Of a DNA stretch of 64,000 nucleotides, positions 32,269-41,147 are shown one piece after another; the first letter of the stretch is position 1; every line of letters begins with the position of its first letter. The position numbers and the translations under genes are program-made. Under the pieces are notes generated by a model. The model searched no databases, had not been told where the DNA came from, and worked only from the letters and a program-made list of their open reading frames with translations. This stretch comes from Bog-756 sp963738545 (GTDB taxonomy: Bacteria > Actinomycetota > Acidimicrobiia > Acidimicrobiales > RAAP-2). The stretch spans positions 744,001-808,000 of the forward strand of contig CAVTXA010000009.1 in assembly GCA_963738545.1 (NCBI GenBank), read 5' to 3'.

Positions 32269-34047
32269 ATGAGCGACGACGTGGTATCCATCGAGCCCGC
32301 ATCCGTCCCCGAGGACGGCAGTCTGCCCGCCCCGGGGGACACCAGGGGCACCGCTGCCTCGGGTGATGGAGCGGGTGATCAGGGGACAACCGGCGGGGTC
32401 GGGCGCCCCGACCTGGCCATCGGGGCCTTCACCCCTCACGGTCCCTGGACCGTGGACCCCCCGTCCATGACCTGGCGGTTCCCGTCGACCAGCTCGCCGG
32501 GGATCGACGCCCTGAGGCGTGAGGCCGCCCTCACGGCCAGCCAGCTGGTCCGACCCCAGCACCTCCCCTCGGTGGGACGGGTGGCCACCGTCGGCTACCG
32601 CCTCGGATCGGCGCTGCTCGCCTGGGGCTTCCGCGACCGGGGCACGCCGTCGTCGAGGTCAGGGCTCTCCCGTCGCCTGCGCCCGGCCTTCGAGCGCCTG
32701 GGGCCCACCTACATCAAGCTGGGTCAGATCATCTCCTCGGGTGAGGGCATCTTCCCCGAGGAGTTGGTCGAGGAGTTCCGACTCCTGCGCGACCGGGTGC
32801 CACCCGAGCCCTTTTCCCTGGTTCGGCGGACCATCGAGGAGGACCTGGGCCGACCCCTGGCCGACGTGTTCGTCTCCTTCGACCGTGTCCCCATCGCCTC
32901 GGCGTCGATCGCCCAGGTCCATGCGGCCACGCTGCGGTCCGGCGAACGGGTGGTGGTCAAGGTGCAGCGACGCAGCGTCGCCTCCCTGGTCCGCCTGGAC
33001 ATCGCCGCCATGTCGTGGATCGCCCCCCAGCTGGTGGGCCGCATCCCCATCGCCACCCTCACCAACCCCCCCGCCCTGGTCGACCTGTTCGCCGAGACCA
33101 TCGTGGAGGAGCTCGACTTCCGACTCGAGGCCCAGAACATGCTGGACATCGCCGCCGTGTTCGCCGGGAGTGGTCAGCGGTCCATCGTGGTGCCGCGTCC
33201 CCATCCCGAGCTGGTGACGCGGCGGGTCCTGGTCATGGAGCAGCTCCACGGATTCGCCTGGGGTAATGCCGCCGGCATGCGGGCGGCGGGCATCGACACC
33301 GCCGCCGTCCTGCGCTCCAGCCTCATCGCCTTCCTCGAGGGCGCGCTCCTCTACGGCGTGTTCCACGGTGACCTGCACGGGGGGAATCTCATGGTCCAGG
33401 CGGACGGGACCGTCGCCCTGCTGGACTTCGGGATCACCGGTCGCCTCGACGAGCGCAAACGCCTGGCCTTCCTGCGTCTGCAGCTGGGGGCCACCACCAA
33501 CAACCTGGTCGTCCAGGTCGAGGCGCTCCGCGATCTCGGTGCCCTACCCGCCGACTCGGACGTGGAGGCGGTCATCCGTGATCTGGGTCTCGACCGACCC
33601 CCCGTCGACCCCACCACCCTCACGGCCGACCAGATGGTGGACGAGCTCCGGGACGTGACCAAGGCCCTGCTCGGCTACGGCGCCCGGATGCCCAAAGAGC
33701 TCATGCTCTTCGTCAAGGACATCCTGTTCCTGAACGGGGCCATGGCCACCATGGCCCCGGACGTGGACATCCTCGGGGAGATCCTGGCCGTGGTGACCTA
33801 CTTCACCGAGCACCACGGCGACCAGATCGCCCGGGAGGTCGGCATGGAGCTGCTGGACACCCCGATCGACCTCGACGGCTACCGGGCCGCCATGGGATTC
33901 CCGGACGAATCCGATCCGATCACCTTCAACGACCTCCAGGAGCGCCGCGAACTCATCCGGCGCCGGCTCCAGGACCGGACCGAGCACCGCAGCCGTCGGT
34001 CGTTCCTCCGTGCCCTCTACCGGGTGATCCGTCCCGAGCGGCGCTGA
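32269..34047 (+). CDS. ABC1/UbiB-family atypical kinase
   Basis: A 592-residue UbiB/COQ8-type protein, a family linked to quinone biosynthesis or lipid handling with ATPase-like rather than protein kinase activity. The KxGQ extension is RLGPTYIKLGQIISSGEG; the Ala-rich loop is IASASIAQVHAATL, replacing the glycine loop; then VVVKVQRR (Lys), HGDLHGGNLM (catalytic loop) and VALLDFG (metal Asp). The first ~70 residues are low-complexity. The organism apparently uses menaquinone (men genes here), so a ubiquinone role is unlikely; a lipid/quinone-linked role is inferred. Confidence 0.87.
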   Translation: MSDDVVSIEPASVPEDGSLPAPGDTRGTAASGDGAGDQGTTGGVGRPDLAIGAFTPHGPWTVDPPSMTWRFPSTSSPGIDALRREAALTASQLVRPQHLPSVGRVATVGYRLGSALLAWGFRDRGTPSSRSGLSRRLRPAFERLGPTYIKLGQIISSGEGIFPEELVEEFRLLRDRVPPEPFSLVRRTIEEDLGRPLADVFVSFDRVPIASASIAQVHAATLRSGERVVVKVQRRSVASLVRLDIAAMSWIAPQLVGRIPIATLTNPPALVDLFAETIVEELDFRLEAQNMLDIAAVFAGSGQRSIVVPRPHPELVTRRVLVMEQLHGFAWGNAAGMRAAGIDTAAVLRSSLIAFLEGALLYGVFHGDLHGGNLMVQADGTVALLDFGITGRLDERKRLAFLRLQLGATTNNLVVQVEALRDLGALPADSDVEAVIRDLGLDRPPVDPTTLTADQMVDELRDVTKALLGYGARMPKELMLFVKDILFLNGAMATMAPDVDILGEILAVVTYFTEHHGDQIAREVGMELLDTPIDLDGYRAAMGFPDESDPITFNDLQERRELIRRRLQDRTEHRSRRSFLRALYRVIRPERR

Positions 34048-34066
34048 ACGGCCACCCCGTCCAGCT

Positions 34067-34083
34067 CGGCGGCGAGACCGCCG
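34067..34083. terminator. Short GC hairpin between convergent genes
   Basis: A 6-bp stem, CGGCGG/CCGCCG, with a CGAGA loop, in the 63-bp gap between the UbiB-like gene and trpA. Weak without a U-tract. Confidence 0.35.
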
Positions 34084-34110
34084 GGGCCACGGTCGGACCC
34101 GGGCCGGCGA

Positions 34111-34956
34111 TCAGGCCGTCGGGGCCTCGTCGAGGGCACGACGGAGCGACGCTACGAAGGCCGCGCCCCCTTCGGGCCCACCCCCCTCGAGCAGTCGGCG
34201 CACCAGGGCCGAGCCGACCACCACGCCGTCGGCCACCTCGCAGACCGCCACCGCCTGTTCGGGGGTCGAGACCCCGATCCCCACACAGACCGGGAGCTCG
34301 GTGGTCCGGACCACGCGCTCGGCCACCTGGCGGGCCGAGTCGGCCAGGGCCACCTGCTCCCCGGTGACCCCCATGCGGCCCACGGTGTAGACGAATCCCC
34401 GAGACCGGCGGCAGACGGCGGCGATCCGGCCCTCGGGGGTCGACGGGGCCACCAGCAGCACGCTGGCCACACCGGCATCGTCGGCGGCCCGGGCCCACGG
34501 GCCGAGCTCCTCGAGCGGCAGATCGGGGATGATGGCCCCCGACACCCCGGACTGGGCCATCATGCCGGCGATCCGCTCGTGCCCGGCCCGGTAGATGAGG
34601 TTGTAGTAGGTCATGACCACCAGGGGTATGCCGACATCGATGCGACTCAGATCGGCCAGGATGCCGTCGGGGGTGGTGCCCCGTTCCAGTGCCCGGAGCG
34701 ACGCCTCTTGGACGACCGGGCCGTCGATCATGGGGTCCGAGAAGGGAATACCCACTTCGATGGCGTCAGCACCCGCTCCGGCCAGTGCCTCCACGGTGAG
34801 CAGCCACTGATCGTCCATCCCCCCGGTGACGTAGGGGATCAGCAGCTTGTGGCCCGCAGCGCGGCGGGCGATGAGCCAGGATTCGAGGTGGCCGGGGCGG
34901 TAGTCGACCGGGTCGATGGTCTCGCTGTGGGGGCGGTCGGTCGGGGTGGCGGTCAC
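34111..34956 (-). CDS. trpA: Tryptophan synthase alpha chain
   Basis: A 281-residue TIM barrel that cleaves indole-3-glycerol phosphate to indole and G3P. The catalytic Glu is in DAIEVGIPFSDP, the Asp in MIDGPVVQEASLRAL, and the phosphate site in CVGIGVSTPEQAV and GVVVGSALVRRL. The N-terminal ~40 residues are an extra hydrophilic lead before HKLLIPYVTGG. Last gene of trpC-F-B-A; its ATG overlaps the trpB stop. Confidence 0.95.
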   Translation of the reverse strand: MTATPTDRPHSETIDPVDYRPGHLESWLIARRAAGHKLLIPYVTGGMDDQWLLTVEALAGAGADAIEVGIPFSDPMIDGPVVQEASLRALERGTTPDGILADLSRIDVGIPLVVMTYYNLIYRAGHERIAGMMAQSGVSGAIIPDLPLEELGPWARAADDAGVASVLLVAPSTPEGRIAAVCRRSRGFVYTVGRMGVTGEQVALADSARQVAERVVRTTELPVCVGIGVSTPEQAVAVCEVADGVVVGSALVRRLLEGGGPEGGAAFVASLRRALDEAPTA

Positions 34957-36173
34957 GGCCGCAGCAGCTCCCGCACCTGGGCCACGTCCTTGTCCCCGCG
35001 CCCGGACAGGTTCACGAGCACGGTGGACCCGCTCGGGAGGTCCGGTGTTCCGGCCCGGTCGATCACCCAGGCGATGGCGTGGGCCGACTCGAGGGCGGGG
35101 ATGATCCCCTCGGTGCGGGCCAGGCGCTGGAACGCTTCGAGCACCTGGACGTCGTCGGCCGACTCGTAGCGGGCCCGGCCCAGTTCACCGAGATGGGCGT
35201 GCTCGGGACCGATGCCCGGATAGTCCAGCCCGGCCGAGATGGAGTGGGCCTCGAGGATCTGGCCCTCCTCGTCCTGCACGAGGGCGCTCCGCATCCCGTG
35301 GAGGATTCCCGGGATGCCGGAGGTCATGGCCGCACCACCGGCCGCCTCCACGGCCACCAGGGCCGACGAGGTGGCGTCGGCGAAGCCGGCGAAGATGCCG
35401 GCGGCGTTCGATCCCCCTCCGGCACAGGCCACCACCACATCGGGATCGACCCCGTCGAGCAGCTCTCGGCACTGGCGGCGCGCCTCGTCCCCGATGACGC
35501 GTTGGAACTCGCGCACCATCCAGGGATACGGGTGGGGACCCATCACCGAGCCCAGGCAGTAGTGGGTGTCCCCGACGGAGGCGACCCAGTCCCGCAGGGC
35601 TTCGTTGACCGCGTCCTTCAACGTGCGGCTGCCACTCGACACCGCCCGGACCTCGGCGCCCAGCAGCTCCATCCGGAACACGTTGAGTTCTTGGCGTCGG
35701 GTGTCGACCTCGCCCATGTAGACCACACACTCCATCCCGAACAGGGCGGCGGCCGTGGCCGTGGCCACACCGTGCTGGCCCGCCCCCGTCTCGGCGATCA
35801 GTCGCCGTTTGCCCATGCGTCGGGCCAGCAGGCCCTGGCCGACCACGTTGTTGAGCTTGTGGGACCCGGTATGGGCCAGGTCCTCCCGCTTGAGGAGGAG
35901 CCGGATGCCCAGCTCGTCGGAGAGCCGGCCGCACTCGGTGACCGGGGTGGGCCGACCGCCGTAGTGACGGAGGATGTCGTCGAACTCGGCGTGGAACGAG
36001 GAATCGGCCCACGCCGACCGGAAGGCCGCCTCCAGCTCCATGCACGCCGGCACCAGCGACTCGGGGACGAATCGGCCCCCGAACTGCCCGAACCGCCCGC
36101 TCGGGCCGGGATCGCCCATGAAGGGGGCCGTTGGGTCGGCCTCGGCGTCCACCGGACGGAGCTGCTCGGTCAT
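34953..36173 (-). CDS. trpB: Tryptophan synthase beta chain
   Basis: A 406-residue PLP enzyme joining indole and serine. The PLP Lys is in LAHTGSHKLNNVVGQGLLA; GQHGVATATAAALFG, CAGGGSNAAGIF and LDYPGIGPEHAHLG follow the family order. It has the usual FGGRFVPESLVPA near the N-terminus. Length is normal. The start overlaps trpF by four bases and the end overlaps trpA. Confidence 0.96.
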   Translation of the reverse strand: MTEQLRPVDAEADPTAPFMGDPGPSGRFGQFGGRFVPESLVPACMELEAAFRSAWADSSFHAEFDDILRHYGGRPTPVTECGRLSDELGIRLLLKREDLAHTGSHKLNNVVGQGLLARRMGKRRLIAETGAGQHGVATATAAALFGMECVVYMGEVDTRRQELNVFRMELLGAEVRAVSSGSRTLKDAVNEALRDWVASVGDTHYCLGSVMGPHPYPWMVREFQRVIGDEARRQCRELLDGVDPDVVVACAGGGSNAAGIFAGFADATSSALVAVEAAGGAAMTSGIPGILHGMRSALVQDEEGQILEAHSISAGLDYPGIGPEHAHLGELGRARYESADDVQVLEAFQRLARTEGIIPALESAHAIAWVIDRAGTPDLPSGSTVLVNLSGRGDKDVAQVRELLRP

Positions 36174-36934
36174 TCCTCGTCCTGCCAGTCGAACGGGGCG
36201 GTCCCGTCATCGGCCTCACCCCGGGTTCGGGTGTAGGTGCTGGCCGCGGCCTGACCGGCTGTCGCTGCCACCACGCTGGCCGCGGCGTGGGCGGCGGTGA
36301 TGAACGCCCGCAGCTTGACGGGATCTTTCACCCCGGGCGACTCCTCCACGCCCGACGCCACGTCGACCCCCCACGGATGGAGATGTTCGATGGCGGCTCC
36401 GACGTTCTCGGGGCGGAGCCCTCCCGACACGATCAACCGGGTGGGATCCACCACCCCCTCGGCCAGCCGCCAGTCGAAGAGCTCGCCCGATCCGGGATTG
36501 GCCCCGTCGATCAGCAGCGTCTGGGCCCCGTACGCACTGAAGCGCTCGACGTTCCGGTGACCGGCCGGGAAGGCCTTGATCGTCCAGCGGGTGCGACTGG
36601 CCACCCACTGGGTGTCCTCGATGGACTCGACCCCGTGGAGTTGGACCGCACCCAGCCCGATCTGGTTGGCGATGTCCACCACGCGTTGGGGCGCCTCGTC
36701 CCGGAACACGCCGACGGTGACGATCCCGTGGGGCAGCCGCTTGACGATGTCGGCCACCGTGGTCGGGGCCATCTGACGGGGCGACGGGGCGAAGACGAAC
36801 CCGACGGCGTTGGCCCCCATCCCCACCGCCAGCAGGGCGTCCGCCTCCGAGGTGATGCCACAGATCTTGACGAACAGGCCCTCGGTGTCCCCGTCGTGAT
36901 CGGGTCCGTAGCCGATCGCTCCCGGTCCGGTCAC
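36170..36934 (-). CDS. trpF: Phosphoribosylanthranilate isomerase
   Basis: A 254-residue TIM barrel converting PRA to CdRP. The catalytic Cys is in FVKICGITSEADA, the catalytic Asp region in LLIDGANPGSGELFDW, and GFVFAPSPRQM and IVSGGLRPENV are typical. A dedicated trpF is notable for an actinobacterium, since several lineages use the bifunctional PriA. Overlaps trpC and trpB by four bases each. Confidence 0.93.
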   Translation of the reverse strand: MTGPGAIGYGPDHDGDTEGLFVKICGITSEADALLAVGMGANAVGFVFAPSPRQMAPTTVADIVKRLPHGIVTVGVFRDEAPQRVVDIANQIGLGAVQLHGVESIEDTQWVASRTRWTIKAFPAGHRNVERFSAYGAQTLLIDGANPGSGELFDWRLAEGVVDPTRLIVSGGLRPENVGAAIEHLHPWGVDVASGVEESPGVKDPVKLRAFITAAHAAASVVAATAGQAAASTYTRTRGEADDGTAPFDWQDEE

Positions 36935-37722
36935 GCCCCCACTCCGAGCAGCTGCTCCACGGCGGTGCGCCGGTCGCCCGAGCGCACCAGCCGCTCCCCG
37001 ACCAACACGGCCTGGTAGCCGGCGTCGGCCAGTCGGCGCACGTCATCGGGGCCGTCGATCCCCGACTCGGCCACCGATGTCACACCGGCGGGGATCGCTT
37101 CGCCGAGACGGAGGGCGCGTTGGTGGTCCACCTCGAAGGTGCGGAGATCCCGCTGGTTGACCCCGATGACCTCAGCCCCGCTGTCCAGGGCCCGCGCCAG
37201 CTCCCGGTCGTCGTGCACCTCGACCAGGGCGGTCAGCGAGCAGGTCCGGGCCAGCTCGAGGAAGGAGGCCAGCTCGGTCTGGGTGAGCGCGGCCACGATG
37301 AGCAGGACGGCGTCGGCACCCATCAACCGGGCGTCGCAGATGTCGAGGGGGCTCACGGTGAAGTCCTTGCGGAGCACCGGGAGGGAGCACGCGCCCCGGG
37401 CCGAGCGCAGATCATCGACGCTGCCCCCGAAGAAGTCGGCATCGGTCAGCACCGAGAGACAGGTCGCCCCACCGGCCTCGTATTCCTGGGCCACGCTGAC
37501 CGGGTCGAGAGTGGGGTCGAGGTCGCCCTTGGAAGGAGACCGACGCTTGATCTCGGAGATGAGGGCCATGCCCCGTCGTGAGGCCATCTCGGTGATGGCC
37601 TGGCGGAAGGGGCGGACGGGAGCGGCCGTGCCGACCCGCTCCACGAGCTCCTCGAGCGATCGATCATCGTCGTCGGCCCCGGCCCGGTGGGCGGCGATGA
37701 TGGTGTCGAGGTACGCCGGCAT
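36931..37722 (-). CDS. trpC: Indole-3-glycerol phosphate synthase
   Basis: A 263-residue TIM barrel and first gene of the trp operon. ALISEIKRRSPSKGDL carries the catalytic Lys, PVLRKDFTVSPLDI the second Lys, and then ALVEVHDDREL (Glu), VIGVNQRDLRTFEVD and VAESGIDGPDDV. A TAGGAT -10 box 9 nt upstream of the ATG suggests a leaderless message, which would leave no room for a leader-peptide attenuator. Confidence 0.94.
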   Translation of the reverse strand: MPAYLDTIIAAHRAGADDDDRSLEELVERVGTAAPVRPFRQAITEMASRRGMALISEIKRRSPSKGDLDPTLDPVSVAQEYEAGGATCLSVLTDADFFGGSVDDLRSARGACSLPVLRKDFTVSPLDICDARLMGADAVLLIVAALTQTELASFLELARTCSLTALVEVHDDRELARALDSGAEVIGVNQRDLRTFEVDHQRALRLGEAIPAGVTSVAESGIDGPDDVRRLADAGYQAVLVGERLVRSGDRRTAVEQLLGVGA

Positions 37723-37731
37723 GGCCTAGGG

Positions 37732-37737
37732 ATCCTA
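37732..37737 (-). promoter_or_regulatory. Leaderless -10 box (TAGGAT) for the trp operon
   Basis: A minus-strand TANNNT hexamer 9 nt before the trpC ATG. The remaining ~215 bp to the divergent response regulator show no further clear element apart from a GGAGG ribosome site before 37953. Confidence 0.45.
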
Positions 37738-37952
37738 CCAACGTTGACCTCCGGCTCAGCCTGATGGTTTCTGGACCGTGGCGTCGAATTGGCTGGTGGG
37801 CGATTTGTCCAGCAGGTCATCGGTCCAGGGGCATCGTCCACCGACGGTCCTCGGCGTCCACCGGTGGCGGCGGCCCCGGGCCCGGGCCGGCCACATCACA
37901 ATTCTCTAACCATGGCGGGCGATGATGTCTTCGCAATGGCAGGCTGGAGGAC

Positions 37953-38681
37953 ATGATGGCTGGTGAGGACACAGTGGTGGTGATCGAGGACGATCACCAC
38001 ATCTCGGACCTGGTGGCCATGTACCTCCGACGTGACGGCTTCCGGGTGCTGCAGGCCGATGACGGCGAGGCCGGGCTCGCCCTGGTGGAGCGGGAGTGCC
38101 CCAAGCTGGTCATCGTGGACATCGGCCTGCCCGGCGACCTCGACGGCTTCGACGTGTGCCGACGGCTGCGGGGCGACACCTTCCGGGCCCGGCACCGTCC
38201 CGGGTCCACCGGTGACGGGGTCGGGGGCATCCCGGTGCTGATCCTGAGCGCCCGGGACGACGAGGTCGACCGGGTCCTCGGGCTCGAACTCGGGGCCGAC
38301 GACTACGTCACCAAGCCGTTCTCGGCCCGTGAACTGGTGGCCCGGGTCCACGCCATCCTCCGGCGCAGCGAGGGTCCACCGGCCACCGGGGCCCCCGCCG
38401 TGGTGTCCCTCGGAACGATCGAGGTGGACGCCGGTCGCCGGGAGGTCCGTCGGGCCGGGACCGTGGTCCCCCTGGCCACCCGTGAGTTCGACCTGTTGGC
38501 CTACCTGGCCGACAATCTCGGACTGGCCCTGTCGCGACGGCAACTCCTCAACGGGGTGTGGGGTGACGACTGGTACGGCGACGAGCGGACCGTCGACGTC
38601 CACGTCCGCCAGCTGCGCAAGAAGCTGGGCGAAGACCTACCCCTGGCCACGGTCTGGGGAGTCGGCTACCGAATGGGATGA
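37953..38681 (+). CDS. OmpR/PhoB-family response regulator
   Basis: A 242-residue regulator. The receiver domain (residues 8-135) has EDD acidic residues, phosphoacceptor Asp in LVIVDIGLPGDLDGF, Ser in LILSARDDE and Lys in DYVTKPFSAREL. An insertion of ~20 residues (GDTFRARHRPGSTGDGVG) between the Asp and Ser motifs is unusual. The winged-helix domain (about 150-240) has EFDLLAYLADNLGLALSR and RTVDVHVRQLRKKLGE. GGAGG precedes the ATG. The TGA overlaps the kinase ATG. Confidence 0.92.
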   Translation: MMAGEDTVVVIEDDHHISDLVAMYLRRDGFRVLQADDGEAGLALVERECPKLVIVDIGLPGDLDGFDVCRRLRGDTFRARHRPGSTGDGVGGIPVLILSARDDEVDRVLGLELGADDYVTKPFSARELVARVHAILRRSEGPPATGAPAVVSLGTIEVDAGRREVRRAGTVVPLATREFDLLAYLADNLGLALSRRQLLNGVWGDDWYGDERTVDVHVRQLRKKLGEDLPLATVWGVGYRMG

Positions 38682-40273
38682 GACGCCGGCTGACGGTTTC
38701 GGTCCTGGCGCTGATCGCCCTGACGCTGGTGGTCACCACCGTCGGGAGCTACTTCTTCATCCGACGGGCCGGGATCTCCACCACCCAGAACGAGCTGGCC
38801 GGACAGGCCAGGGCCATCTCGACGACCTTCACGAACTCGACGCTGGACCGGGCCACGTTCCTGAAGGAGAAGAAGATCATCACCGAGGCGGGGAACTTCG
38901 CCGGGGCCACGTTCATCCGGCTCAACCCCGACGGCTCCTATCTCGGCCGCCTGCCCGCCGGCATTAGCATTCTCGACCTGGACGTGGCGGCCCTGGCCGA
39001 CGGCCGCCAGGTGACCGGGCACACGAGCGCCCAGCTGGCCTTCTCCGCCGTGCCCACGCCCATCCAGGGCGTGTCGGGCTACACCCCGGTGTTCGTGGTC
39101 ACCCGCCAGATCCACAATCCGGCCAACGGACTCAAGTACTTCGTGTGGGTGGGCATCATCGCCCTGGCCGTGGCCGCCCTGGTGGCCGCCGCCTTGGCCC
39201 GACGGTTCACCCGCCCCCTGACCGCGGCGGTGACCACCACCCGCCGGATCGCCTCGGGGGACCTCGACGCCACGGTGCCGGTCGGCCCCCGGGAGGACCC
39301 CGAGTTCGCCCAGCTGGCCGAGTCCATCAACGCCATGGGGGCCAATCTGGTCCGGGCCCGTGACCAGGAGCGGCAGTTCCTGCTGTCCGTCTCCCACGAG
39401 CTCCGTACCCCGCTCACCTCCATCCGGGGCTATGCCGACGCCGTCGTCGACGGCACGGCGGACGACGCCGCCTCCGCCGCCGCCGTCATCAGCTCGGAGT
39501 CCCGGCGACTGGAGCGGCTGGTCCAGGATCTGTTGGACCTGGCCCGCCTGGACGCCGACCGCTTCTCCCTCGACGTCCAGAACGTCGACGCCGCCGCCCT
39601 GGCCGCCCAGGTGGCCGAGGGATTTCGTCCCCGGGTCGAGGAGCTCGGCCTCGAACTCGCCGTGTCCCCCCAGACCGACCGTCCGCTCTGGGTGGTGGCC
39701 GACCCCGACCGGCTGGCCCAGGTGGTGGCCAACTTGGTGGAGAACGCCTCGTCGTTCGCCCGGGGCGTCGTCACTGTCGGTGCGGGGGACGTAGGGGGCA
39801 CGCCGACCATCTGGGTCCTGGACGACGGACCCGGCATCCCGGCCGACCAGCTTCCCCGGGTGTTCGAGCGCCACTTCACGTCGGACCGCCGCGGTGGCCG
39901 TCGCAAAGGGTCCGGCCTGGGCCTGGCCATCGTCTCGGAGCTGTTGGGGGCCATGGGGGCCGGCGTGCGCGCCGAGTCACCGGTCACGCGGGACGGCGGC
40001 ACCCGGATGCTCGTGTGGTTCCGTCCCACGTCAACTCCGGCGGACCCCGCCGCACCAGGGACATCGGAGCGGGCCGGCACGGCACCGGACGCGGTCGACG
40101 GGACATCGACACCGGACGGGCGGCCGGCCGGTGCCGGACCGGCGGAACGGTCGGGCAGCATGCTCGCCGGAGCCACCCCCATCAGCCCTCCGCCCGCCGC
40201 CGACGGCGGGACGGTCGTCGCCCGGCCTCTCGGCGTAGCCGACCAGCACCGGGCAGGTGGGTCCGGTGCCTGA
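38678..40273 (+). CDS. HAMP-type sensor histidine kinase
   Basis: A 531-residue membrane kinase, partner of the regulator just upstream. First membrane helix is about residues 7-28, then a ~120-residue extracytoplasmic sensor domain, a second helix about 148-170 and a HAMP linker. The H-box is LLSVSHELRTPLTSIRGYADA, the N-box VVANLVENASSFA, and G1/G2 are LDDGPGIPADQ and KGSGLGLAIVSE. A ~75-residue Pro/Ala/Gly-rich tail follows the ATPase domain. No sensed signal can be inferred. Confidence 0.92.
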   Translation: MRRRLTVSVLALIALTLVVTTVGSYFFIRRAGISTTQNELAGQARAISTTFTNSTLDRATFLKEKKIITEAGNFAGATFIRLNPDGSYLGRLPAGISILDLDVAALADGRQVTGHTSAQLAFSAVPTPIQGVSGYTPVFVVTRQIHNPANGLKYFVWVGIIALAVAALVAAALARRFTRPLTAAVTTTRRIASGDLDATVPVGPREDPEFAQLAESINAMGANLVRARDQERQFLLSVSHELRTPLTSIRGYADAVVDGTADDAASAAAVISSESRRLERLVQDLLDLARLDADRFSLDVQNVDAAALAAQVAEGFRPRVEELGLELAVSPQTDRPLWVVADPDRLAQVVANLVENASSFARGVVTVGAGDVGGTPTIWVLDDGPGIPADQLPRVFERHFTSDRRGGRRKGSGLGLAIVSELLGAMGAGVRAESPVTRDGGTRMLVWFRPTSTPADPAAPGTSERAGTAPDAVDGTSTPDGRPAGAGPAERSGSMLAGATPISPPPAADGGTVVARPLGVADQHRAGGSGA

Positions 40274-41090
40274 GGTCGTCCTGGTCACCGGGGCGTCCTC
40301 GGGGATCGGCGAAGCCTCGGCGGAGCGACTCTCGGCCCGGGGGTGGACCGTCGTGGGGGCCAGTCGCCGGGGCACGTCCTCGGGGGCGTGGACCCCTCTG
40401 GTCATGGATGTGGACGACGAGGCATCGGTGACGGACGGTATGGACGCGGTGATCAGCGAGCAGGGACGGCTCGACGCCGTGGTCACCTGTGCCGGGTGGG
40501 GCCTGGCCGGAGCCGTCGAGGAGACGCCCATCGAGGAGGCCCGGGAGCAGTTCGAGACCCTGTTCTGGGGGTCGGTCCGGGTGGTGCAGCGGGCTCTGCC
40601 GGTGATGCGGCGACAGCGGCGGGGTCGCATCGTCCTCATGAGCTCCATCGGGGGGGTGCTCGGGCTCCCCTACCAGGCCTTCTACAGCGCGGCCAAGTTC
40701 GCCCTCGAGGGGTACGGGGAGGCCCTGGCCTACGAGGTGGCACCCTTCGGCGTCGACGTGACCCTGGTGGAGCCGGGCAACGTCCGGACCGGATTCACCG
40801 CCGCTCGCCGTGACATCGGTGCGGATCCCGACGCCGACCGGGGCCGGGACGGTGGAGGTTCGCCCTACCGGGAGGCCTCGGCCAAGGCGGTGGGCAAGAT
40901 GGCCGAGGACGAGGCCGGCGGGGTGGACCCCGGGGATGTGGCCGACGTCGTGGTCGAGGTCCTCGGTTCCCGACGCCCTCCCCGGCGGGTCTCGGTGGGA
41001 AGGTTCGACGAGCGCATCGGGATCACGGCCAAGCGGCTGCTCCCCCACCGCCTCTTCGAGCGGGCGGCCAGGGGTAGCCTCGGCGTCTGA
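40266..41090 (+). CDS. Short-chain dehydrogenase/reductase
   Basis: About 274 residues. VVLVTGASSGIGEA binds the cofactor, VVTCAGWGLAG is the NAG-like motif, the catalytic Ser is in IVLMSSIGGVLG, and YSAAKFALEGYG holds Tyr/Lys. The pattern EVAPFGVDVTLVEPGNVRTGF is common in SDRs acting on lipids or steroids. The GTG at 40266 overlaps the kinase stop by 8 nt; GTG 40257 is also possible. It may share the transcript of the two-component system. Substrate unknown. Confidence 0.85.
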   Translation: MPEVVLVTGASSGIGEASAERLSARGWTVVGASRRGTSSGAWTPLVMDVDDEASVTDGMDAVISEQGRLDAVVTCAGWGLAGAVEETPIEEAREQFETLFWGSVRVVQRALPVMRRQRRGRIVLMSSIGGVLGLPYQAFYSAAKFALEGYGEALAYEVAPFGVDVTLVEPGNVRTGFTAARRDIGADPDADRGRDGGGSPYREASAKAVGKMAEDEAGGVDPGDVADVVVEVLGSRRPPRRVSVGRFDERIGITAKRLLPHRLFERAARGSLGV

Positions 41091-41147
41091 TCACGACGGC
41101 AGGCTCCCCGGCGGCACCAGTTCCCGGGGAGCCCAAGGAGGCAGGAC

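Noticed and set aside
37723..37952. trp leader peptide or T-box in the trpC upstream region
   Set aside because: No Trp-rich short ORF or T-box features on the minus strand, and the -10 box sits 9 nt from the start codon.
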